Of a stretch of DNA of 64,000 nucleotides, positions 47,501 to 55,859 are shown piece after piece. A program made the position numbers and the translations under genes. The notes below the pieces were generated by a model. The model worked only from the letters and a program-made list of their open reading frames with translations. It searched no databases and was not told where the DNA came from. How positions within the stretch are numbered: position 1 is the first letter of the stretch; every line of letters begins with the position of its first letter. The DNA is from Pogonophryne albipinna. Lineage: Eukaryota > Chordata > Actinopteri > Perciformes > Artedidraconidae. The stretch is taken from positions 35,491,763 to 35,555,762 of the forward strand of contig CM053252.1 of assembly GCA_028583405.1 (NCBI GenBank), read 5' to 3'.

Positions 47501-49705
47501 ATGTCCTTAAAATGAAGTCGAGTTTGAAATATATCTCAAATAATGTATGCACTGCCATTTCCCCACATAAACATAACAGTCTGCAATTAAACGGTTGTCT
47601 CCTGTGCGCTCCTCTTCCTACTTGGCGCACCGGTAACGTTCTCGTGCGCACGAGAGGCTGAGACCAGGCTGAGCTGCCGAATCCCTCGGAACATCATAAA
47701 AGCCATTTTCAACGGTTATCTGGTGAAAGATTAACTGGGCTACTGGATGAAATAATATGACTGGTATAGGTGCGAACATTAAACCCCTGCTCTAATCGAT
47801 CCGAGAAGGGGTTCCGGATGTATGGCTTCCCTAAGGACCTAGAGCGAAGGAAGAGATGGATGGCAATGGTCAACAGACAAAACCTGTGTCTGACAGAGGA
47901 CAACAACAGCAGAAAACACGTCATGTAAGTAATGTTCACAGAGGTGACATGACTTGTTAACATTTTAAAGGGCATCATATTTCCAAGTGTAGAGAATTAT
48001 GACTCTTCAATGACATTTGAAGTGTGCAGTGGAAACTGATCAAACCTACCTACCTACAGGTACACTTTGAAGACAACCAATATATTGGCAACAAATCAGG
48101 AGGAAATTTGAGGTTGAGGCCAGATGCTGTTCCAACAGTATTTATACATCGGCATAAGCCGAAAAGGAGGAAATCCACGTCAAGGAGTATGCCTCCAGCT
48201 GTTAATGTCAGGAATGATGACCACACCTATTATGGCACATCAAACATTGGTATGATATATGAAGCTAACAATGTTTCCCATGTTATATAATTCAAGGATA
48301 GACTACACTCCTAATGCAACCTTCAGATTATACAGCTTCAAAACTACCGGGGTTCAGGGATTCTCTGAAGACTCATATACCACATGTAGATAATCTACAG
48401 ATTTCTTCATACTTTAACATTGCCAATAGACAAACTTAGATGAATGTCACTATAGGAGTGTAGTGTACCCTTAAATGACAATAGGTGCACATGTAAAGGC
48501 AGCATACACATATAACAGCAAGATTGCCTTGTTATTGTTACAGAGATTCAGGGAGATATTGAGGTGGAGTTCCAAGGGAATGAAAGGGACATAACAGGCA
48601 GAGAGAGTGAGACAGATGTCAGCAGACTGCCAGGGGCCAGTATGTCAGGGGCCGACAATCAAGAGGCCACCTTACCAGAGATCAGTGTGCCAGGAGCCAG
48701 TCAGTCAGGGGTCAGCTATGAAGAGGCCAGTTTGCCAGGGTCAGGTGCTCCAGGGACCAGACTGCCAAGGGCCAGTTGTGACCGGGCTCACGTGGAGGAT
48801 CTAATGAGGCAACTGAGAAGGGAGAGATTACTAAGAAAGAGAGCAGAGAGGGCTCTGGTAAACCAGAAAAGGATTAATTCGGCATTAATCAAACACAATT
48901 TGATTAATCTAAAGTTTAAAAAAAATCTTCAACACAGACCAAATTAGAGCACTTGGGCAATCAAAAAAAGGTGGGATACGGTGGGGGAAAGAAACCGTGA
49001 AAAAAGCAATACAACTAAGGTTCTGTTGTGGCACTACAGGATATAAAACCCTCCAAGCCATGAATATGCCTCTGCCTGACATCAGGACCATTCAGAGGAG
49101 GATGCTGGAGCCAGGAGTGTTGGGGGAGGTGTTTGATATGCTGAGGCTGAAGGCAGATGGCATGAGTGAGATGGAGAAGAAATGTGTGCTCACCTTGGAT
49201 GAGATGTCCATCACCCCTAGCGTGGAGCTGCATCTGGGAACAGGGAGGCTGATTCAGCAGATAAAAACCAAAATAACAATAAAAACACATAATCAATCTA
49301 AATCCTGCTTGTTAGTTACCCAGCATCATTGATATATAAACTGCTAGCGATTCATTACTGAAATCTTACCTTCAAAGCTGACGAAGTCGCGCTAGCTAAC
49401 TAGCAGGCAATGCTAGCAAAATTGGTTGTAACAACCAAGATAAAATATAGATAATTACGCTGTGCATATACAAATGAAGACCAGTATAAGCATCATAAAG
49501 GGCCTCTGATACAATATAGACAGTTGACAATTCAAAAGAGTTCGATATTTCAGCAACTTACCTCTGGAACTAATCGACGCGCCGTAATGTAAGTGAATGA
49601 GGTCCAACGCCCAAATGACAATATTTGGAACTATTTCGATGTCCATACCCCGGAAGTAGGCGCCGCCATTTTTTACAACGGAGGTCTATGGGAGTGTCGT
49701 AACTC

Positions 49706-49726
49706 CCAGAGCCCTAGAGATACTAA
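49706..49726. other. Loop of the P-element inverted pair
   Basis: 21 bp, the only sequence without a mirrored partner at the centre. It equals the outermost bases of the left end of arm A (44888-44906 region), so it is probably the end of one of the two copies. On either side GAGTGTCGTAACTC and GAGTTACGACACTC start a perfect stem that runs for tens of bp. Confidence 0.85.
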
Positions 49727-50638
49727 GAGTTACGACACTCCCATAGACCTCCGTTGTAAAAAATGGCGGCGCCTACTTCCGGGGTATGGACATCGAAATA
49801 GTTCAAAATATTGTCATTTGGGCGTTGGACCTCATTCACTTACATTACGGCGCGTCGATTAGTCCCAGAGGTAAGTTGCTGAAATATCGAACTCTTTTGA
49901 ATTGTCAACTGTCTATATTGTATCAGAGGCCCTTTATGATGCTTATACTGGTCTTCATTTGTATATGCACAGCGTAATTATCTATATTTTATCTTGGTTG
50001 TTACAACCAATTTTGCTAGCATTGCCTGCTAGTTAGCTAGCGCGACTTCGTCAGCTTTGAAGGTAAGATTTCAGTAATGAATCGCTAGCAGCTTATATAT
50101 CAATGATTCTGGGTAACTAACAAGCAGGATTTAGATTGATTATGTGTTTTTATTGTTATTTTGGTTTTTATCTGCTGAACCTGACCGTGTCAGCCATCCT
50201 TAGTCGGCTTTTTCTGTATGATATGACTTAACTGCTAGCACTAGTAGAAATGAGGTGGCGTTTGTGATAAATATTTCATTTAATATTTAATTGAATTTTG
50301 GGATATACTAACATTTCATTATGTGACATGTTGACTGTACTTAGTTTTTTTTTGGTACTGTTCCGTGTTAACTCATCTGTACTGTACAACTAGCGCTACT
50401 TTTTAATGCTTGATGGCATGCTAGGATAGATTCCTTTGTATTGTAATACACACTAGTTTAATGATTGTTCATCAAAGGTATTATTCAGTATTAAAAAAAT
50501 AATAGCCCACTGAACAGGCTACTCTACAGCAGTGAATGAAGGATGAGCCTAAAACATGGTCATGCATCCAACATGTTTATTTTTAACAAAATAAACACTT
50601 AAAAATAATTAGCACTTTTTTTTATTCAGCCTTATATG

Positions 50639-52232
50639 TCAGCCATGGTTGTTGCTTCTGCTGCTGCTGCTGGAGGAGGGTGCTGCTGCTGGAGGGTGCT
50701 GCTGCTGAAGGGGTGGTGCTGGACCGGGAATGGAGATGCCAAGTACATCGATGGCAACGAGTAAGGTGTTTGGCAGTGGCCTAGATGTTATGACCTTCGG
50801 TGCAGAGGTCTGTTGGGTCTTCTTTGCCTTCTTACTCTGACTCTTGCTGCCAAGATACCCTTTATGTTTATCCTTCCTCTCAGCCCTGATGCACTTTGAT
50901 GCAATCCTTAACCTCAGCCTGATGTATGTTGAGAGGATTTTTTTCTTCAGGTCATGGCATGAGGGAAGGTTGCTGTCCAGCAACATGGCTTCTTGTTCCA
51001 GCTGTGACACTGCATTTGAGGACTCCATGAGGGAATCGCTCGTCCTCACACGGAACAGCTGCTCCACGTTCTGAACAAGGGTGAAAACCTCATCAGATGG
51101 ACGGTAATCTGGCTCTAATTTGGTTTGTGTTGAAGATTTTTTTTTTTAATGCCGAATTAATCCTTTTCCGGTTTACCAGAGCCCTCTCTGCTCTCTTTCT
51201 TAGTAATCTCTCGCTTCTCAGTTGCCTCATTAGATCCTCCACGTGAGCCCGGTCACAACTGGCCCTTGGCAGTCTGGTCTCTGGAGCACCTGACCCTGGC
51301 AAACTGGTCTCTTCATAGCTGACCCCTGACTGACTGGCTCCTGGCACACTGATCTCTGGTAAGGTGGCCTCTTGATTGTCGGCCCCTGACATACTGGCCC
51401 CTGGCAGTCTGCTGACATCTGTCTCACTCTCTCTGCCTGTTATGTCCCTTTCATTCCCTTGGAACTCCTCCTCAATATCTCCCTGAATCTCTGTAACAAT
51501 AACAAGGCAATCTTGCTGTTATATGTGTATGCTGCCTTTACATGTGCACCTATTGTCATTTAAGGGTACACTACACTCCTATAGTGACATCATCTAAGTC
51601 GTCTATTGGCAATGTTAAAGTATGAAGAAATCTGTAGATTATCTACATATGGTATATGAGTCTTCAGAGAATCCCTGAACCCTGGTAGTTTTGAAGCTGT
51701 ATAATCTGAAGGTTGCAGTAGGAGTGTAGTCTATCCTTGAATTATATAACATGGGAAACATTGTTAGCTTCATATATCATACCAATGTTTGATGTGCCAT
51801 AATAGGTGTGGTCATCATTCCTGACATTAACAGCTGGAGGCAAACTCCTTGACGTGGATTTCCTGTTGGAACAGCATCTGGCCTCAACCTCAAATTTCCT
51901 CCTGATTTGTTGCCAATATATTGGTCGTCTTCAAAGTGTACCTGTAGGTAGGTAGGTTTGATCAGTTTCCACTGCACACTTCAAATGTCATTGAAGAGTC
52001 ATAATTCTCTACACTTGGAAATATGATGCCCTTTAAAATGTTAACAAGTCACCTCTGTGAACATTACTTACATGACGTGTTTTCTGCTGTTGTTGTCCTC
52101 TGTCAGACACAGGTTTTGTCTGTTGACCATTGCCATCCATCTCTTCCTTGGCTCTACGTCCTTAGGGAAGCCATACATCCGGAACCCCTTCTCGGATCGA
52201 TTAGAGCATCCAAATGCTGCACATCCAACCAT
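50639..52232 (-). pseudogene. P-element-like transposase, arm B (THAP + linker + C-terminal part; broken)
   Basis: Exon 1 52232-52072 (minus) is the intact first part of THAP: MVGCAAFGCSNRSEKGF then RMYGFPKDVEPRKRWM. Exon 2 51941-51783 has a deletion of about 30 bp after DAVPT that shifts the frame. Exon 3 starts at 51490 (acceptor gttacag), passes through the acidic linker (GADNQEATLPEISVPGA) and the basic helix (RSERLLRKRAERALVNRK) to KIFNTNQIRA. There it jumps by deletion to LPS and, after a frame change, EVFTLVQNVEQLF, SDSLMESSNAVSQLEQE and a Lys-rich C-terminus ending at 50639. Assignment of the last part to the transposase is by position only. Confidence 0.78.
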
Positions 52233-52679
52233 GGTATGACAACTGATCTATTAAAATGCAATATAAACGAAAGTGCCATAATATTTGTTGTCGTTGTGCA
52301 AACATTTTAACATGAATATTGCTATGTCCTCTGTTCAGTCTGCTCCCAACTGTATTCTCTCCCCTTATTCACCACTGTTCCTATTCTTGCTCTGCTTTTT
52401 AGGGCCCAGGAAACGGATGAAGAGGATGTCTCTTCAGTCAGGCTCCTGGATGCCTTAGAGTTCTGTATTGCTTTTTTGTAAATAGTTGCTTACCCTAACC
52501 CTTTTTTGTAAATAATATTTCTTTTTTATAAATAGTTGATTGTTTGTAAATATTTGTAAAATGCCCCCCCCCCCCCCACAATTGTTGTTCACACAATTAT
52601 GCTTCTGTTTTTCACTTTTTGGTGTCCATTGTTCAGCCACTGTTTGGTAAGCAACAATTTGTTTTGGCCAAAATGTGTT

Positions 52680-53110
52680 ATTCACACTCCTGACTCCAGT
52701 TTGATGTGCTGCACTCTCCTCTGAGTGGTCCTGATTTCAGGCAGAGGTCATGGCTTGGAAGGTTTTATATCCTGTAGTGTCTCAACAGAACCTAATATGA
52801 ATTGCTTTTTTCAGTTTCTCTTTTTTTATTGTCTCGTCGCTGGATCACCTCCCCCTGGCAAAGTGGCCTCGTCATTGACAAACCTGTTTTTGTTGCTCTG
52901 TTGAACCATGGTTCAACAGGAGCTTCTGTAAATAGTTTTGTAAATAGTTTGAATATTTATCATAGTAATCATTTTCAGTCTCCCACTCTGTCTCAATTTA
53001 ATTTATCGTTTCTTTGCCCCACCATATGTTTTGTTGTCCAAGGGCACTAATTTGGTCTGTGTTGAAGATTGTTTTACACTTTAGATTAATCAAATTGTGT
53101 TTTTTGGCTA
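52680..53110 (-). pseudogene. Decayed partial duplicate of the P transposase exon in arm B
   Basis: Reverse-complement counterpart of 45655-46110, with the same interruption. On the plus strand an accidental open stretch (MFCCP..., SRRWITSPWQSGLVIDK) runs through it in both arms; it is the antisense of the duplicate and not a gene. Confidence 0.65.
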
Positions 53111-53957
53111 AATTCATCTTTTTCTGTTTAACCCTAACCCTCTTTGTTCTCCTTCTCATTCATTTTACTTTGTTTTGTTCTAACACACATCACTTTTTCC
53201 ATACACTGTTCTTAATACTTGTTCACACATTTGTTCGTCCCTTTTACTTTGTTCTTCCTGTTGTTCTTGTTCAAACACATATCAATTGTTCATCCACTGT
53301 TGTGGTAAAATTATATTCATAGTCTTAACATGAACACAAGCGTTTCCCTCCAAAAATGTAAAACGTATCTAAGTAATAGCCTATTAATTATATTATTATT
53401 ATTACTAATAGGCTACCAAGCTTTCCGTTGTCACCCTGCCTCTCCAAATGCAAAACTGTCAATAAAAAGTATGCAATAATGCTATTACAGCTGAAAAAGT
53501 ACTTGGGTGTGTGTGTTTTTTTAATATATATTTACCATTCAATAACGCAATCGCTGCTGTCTGTCTGTCCCATAGAAGAACCTTATATATACAGTCTATG
53601 AGAAGAACATGACAGCGCAGCGCAACTATACTACGGACGTGACTGCCCTGGCAGTGACAGCAACATAGCCTGCTTGTGCTACCACACTTTCCCCTCAAAA
53701 TATCGTTAAATAACGAAACTTGGAAATAGTGCCAATCCATACAAAGTGTAACCACATCATGGAAATATGAAAGCAATCTTTAAAAAATAACAGCGTTGGT
53801 TTAATCTATGACTATTTTGAGCATGTTCGTGCTGTTTTTGCCATAGAGAAGCATTGCCACGGAAGTGCGTTTGGAACTGTCCCGGCATACATAAACCACG
53901 TGACCGGCTGGCGGCGACATCAAAGAGTGTCGTAACTCTTATCTCTCTATGGCTCTG

Positions 53958-54087
53958 GTAACTCCTAAGTCATGTGCGCGTTCATGTGTGTTGGAGGAGG
54001 TGCTCTGTAAGGAAGTCTGTACCTATACCCCACCTTTAACTAATCTTTTAGCCTTCACCCCGTGAGTTGGTGCCAAACACAAACAAC
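53958..54087 (+). promoter_or_regulatory. pipox: Immediate upstream region of pipox, mostly transposon sequence
   Basis: 130 bp between the P-like pair and the pipox ATG: 53958-54039 is the right end of R1a, and 54040-54087 is 48 bp of probable 5' UTR (actaatcttttagccttcac, then cccgtgagttggtgccaaac). No TATA box. The transcription start cannot be placed; it is either in these 48 bp, in R1a, or further upstream with an unrecognised 5' exon. Confidence 0.45.
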
Positions 54088-54198
54088 ATGTCGAGCGAAG
54101 TGGAGTATGACTGCATAGTGATCGGGGCCGGGGTCCAAGGCTCCTTCACGGCCTATCAGCTGGCAAAAAGGAACAAGAAGACTCTTCTGCTCGAGCAG
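54088..54198 (+). CDS. pipox: pipox exon 1
   Basis: 111 bp, ATG start to a phase-0 donor. Contains [18 protein letters not shown], the FAD ADP-binding beta-alpha-beta motif, and LLLEQ, whose Glu binds the ribose of FAD in this fold. Confidence 0.93.
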
Positions 54199-55808
54199 GT
54201 GTGTCACACATAAAACCCCTGTTCCATAGCTTTAGTTTGTAAAGATCCTGCAGGAGGGAGGGAAAGTGTGTCAGATACGGTCAACAGCCGAGTGAATGTA
54301 TCCTTAGGTTTATTTCAAATAATAACAGGGATATGAAAAAGTAGAATGCACATGTATTTACAATGTGTGATGATGTTGTCTGTGCATTACAATATACACA
54401 TTGTAAGCAGTACTTGAGCTTGTTTGTGGTGTAGGTAAGTTTCAGAAACCGGCTCGAGTGCACTAAAATTTGAAAGTACACAGCCGAAAAGAATCCGCCC
54501 CTTCTATTCCTTCAGACTTCCTTACAGAGCACCTCCTCCAACCAAGCGGCAAACTCTGCTGAAGAGCCGGGACGCCAATACGGAAGTGCCACACACTGCA
54601 GTTCATATATTGGCCGATAGGCGATGGCTGCAGAAAGGAGCAATTTCCATAGACCCCCATGTTAAAATGCCCAATTTTACAGCAGAAAAAAACATGTTTC
54701 TACCCCTGGCTCCATACATTTTTATTATCGATATAGTTAGATTCCACCTTCATGATTATGGATCTGTGAGTGAATTGTTTTCTAACACGACCCTTTTATT
54801 TATATTAGGTCTTAAAGTTTTTGGATAAATTAGGGCGTGGTCACTTTGATGGACACGTACATGCCTCACTGTCAGCTAACAGCAACTTGTCCACTCCGCT
54901 AGGCTACAACCATAGAGGCTACAACGTTAGTTAGTCATAGTACTGTACTTGACCCTTTAGCCGTGTTCGTGGTGATTGTGGGAATATTGTTACAAATACC
55001 AGACAATTAAAATGTCGTGCTGTGCGCTTGAATGTACTAACAGAACTTCCAAGAAGTCTAAAATGATAATATTATACATGTTAACCCCGTTCGCAGGTGT
55101 TTGTGTGCTTGTTATGTAGCTTATTAGCCAGCTAAGGACGTAACCCTTTATACATGTGTATATATATATATATACAGTTTAGTTTATGATTCAGCCTTCG
55201 GTAAGACTTTTATAGTCTATGGCTATGACGCCCATAATGCTAAACGGGAGCAAATGTTAATAGGGGACCCAATTATCCCAGTGGTGGCCGCCGGAGCTAA
55301 CGGAGCCACAGGGGGCTAGCTCCAGCCGGTGTCCCGGAGCTAGCCCACTGCGGCTCCGTTAGGTCCGGGCGGTGGAGTCCGTCTTTTCTCAACGTGTGAA
55401 TGACAAGCATTAAGAATAACAAAATATAGCTAATTCTCTTGCAGATTGTCTCATTTGATTATGAATGTAACGTTTATATAGGGGAACTACACTGTTAGCA
55501 GTAACTTGGTATGCATGTATTTCATGTTAGCTTAGCTTCTTAGCCTCAGCTAGCTCTGTTTACTTCCAGTTCGGAGGCAGCAGTAGTGATGGGTCGTTCG
55601 CGAACGATTCGTTCTTTTTGAACGAATCTTTGAAGTGAACGAGATGAACTGATTCCTCCCACAAAACGATTCGTTTGTTTGAGTCGCCGCCTTCCGCCAA
55701 AAGCTAAAGAGAAGCTGTTCGCGAACGACGAACTTAAAGAACTGGCGGAAACAGTTCAGAACTGTTTCCTACAGTGTACTGTAATCAGAGCCCTCTCACC
55801 TGAGCTCC

Positions 55809-55859
<51 letters not shown>

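Larger units (their letters stand above)
46462..47789. mobile_element. hAT element inserted in the THAP exon of arm A, 1328 bp, exact TSD
   Basis: Starts CAGGGGTTCCCAACC and ends ...TTAAACCCCTG. CTCTAATC is present on both sides (46454-46461, 47790-47797). Arm B has the uninterrupted target with a single CTCTAATC, which proves the insertion limits. The element contains a (GT)n run and a nested minus-strand L2 tail (aggcaaggcaagtttattta, 47345-47364, then tatagc). No transposase is visible. Confidence 0.93.
46428..49300 (+). pseudogene. P-element-like transposase, arm A (THAP + HTH + start of catalytic domain; broken)
   Basis: Exon 1 starts MVGCAAFGCSN (C-x4-C of the THAP finger) and is cut by the hAT at 46461. 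It resumes with the KGFRMYGFPKDLERRKRWM core to 47924 (donor gtaagt). Exon 2 (48060-48249) gives VHFEDNQYIGNKSGG and the AVPTVF end of THAP. Exon 3 (48544 on; acceptor gttacag) encodes an acidic linker (GASMSGADNQEATLPE), a basic coiled coil (RRERLLRKRAERALV), then after a frame change WGKETVKKAIQLRFCCGTTG, PLPDIRTIQRRMLEPGVLGE and KKCVLTLDEMSITPSVEL. The Asp of LTLDEMS is the expected first catalytic acid of P/THAP9 transposases. The Cys before the His of THAP exon 2 is not visible, so the exon 1-2 junction is uncertain. The GTP-binding and later catalytic parts are deleted. Confidence 0.82.
44888..49705 (+). mobile_element. P-like transposon arm A (interrupted by hAT, internal deletion in transposase)
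   Basis: 5' end at left with GAGTTACGACACTC (about 44908-44921), 3' end GAGTGTCGTAACTC (49692-49705). Order: 5' region shared with arm B, decayed transposase-like duplicate (45655-46110), THAP exon start 46428, hAT insertion 46462-47789, rest of THAP exon 47798-47924, exon 2 48060-48249, exon 3 from 48544. Exon 3 ends by a deletion at about 49258, where similarity to the arm B 3' region begins (cagcagataaaaaccaaaat). A is 4818 bp, 3.49 kb without the hAT. Confidence 0.85.
44888..53957. mobile_element. Inverted pair of P-element-like (THAP) transposons, about 9.07 kb
   Basis: Two copies of one transposon lie head-out and tail-to-tail: arm A 44888-49705 (plus) and arm B 49727-53957 (minus). 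Between them is a 21-bp loop, ccagagccctagagatacta plus a. The outer ends match after reverse complement: CAGAGCCCTAGAGATACTAA followed by GAGTTACGACACTC on the left, and CAGAGCCATAGAGAGATAA then GAGTTACGACACTC on the right. The same CAGAGCCCTAGAG... string forms the loop. Each arm encodes parts of a THAP-domain transposase of the P-element/THAP9 type. Neither is intact. No clear 8-bp target duplication was found at the outer ends (ggtttgag versus gtaactcc). Confidence 0.85.
49727..53957 (-). mobile_element. P-like transposon arm B (no hAT, different internal deletion)
   Basis: Reverse-complement copy of arm A. Its 5' end is at 53957 (rc: CAGAGCCATAGAGAGATAA), and its 3' end at the loop. It keeps about 920 bp (about 50171-51090) with the transposase C-terminal region and 3' part that arm A lacks. 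It has lost the HTH and catalytic start that arm A keeps. In the innermost few hundred bp only scattered single-base differences from arm A are seen (for example g/t in atatttggaac versus atattttgaac). Confidence 0.85.
44052..54039. mobile_element. R1a: TTAA-flanked DNA transposon split by a P-element inverted pair
   Basis: Left end TTAA-AGGTGGGGTA (44052-44065) and right end TACCCCACCT-TTAA (54026-54039): a perfect 10-bp inverted repeat with a TTAA target, as in piggyBac and Kolobok elements. R1a sequence is 44056-44887 on the left and 53958-54035 on the right. The 9 kb between is the P-like pair. A second member (R1b, about 54428-57616, opposite orientation) shares the ends gtaggtaagtttcagaaacc and ggctcgag, which gives the long TIR of the family. 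R1a's right end has lost part of this TIR. The right TTAA lies 48 bp before the pipox ATG. Confidence 0.75.

Noticed and set aside
49455..49977. Mirrored open frames of about 62 codons on both sides of the palindrome centre (MDIEIV...)
   Set aside because: They are the two arms of the inverted repeat read in mirror image, have no known motif and start inside the non-coding 3' region of the transposon.
44888..53957. Reading the inverted pair as a plain assembly artefact
   Set aside because: The arms differ by a hAT insertion with target duplication, by distinct deletions and by scattered substitutions, which a mirrored contig would not create. Long reads are still needed for certainty.
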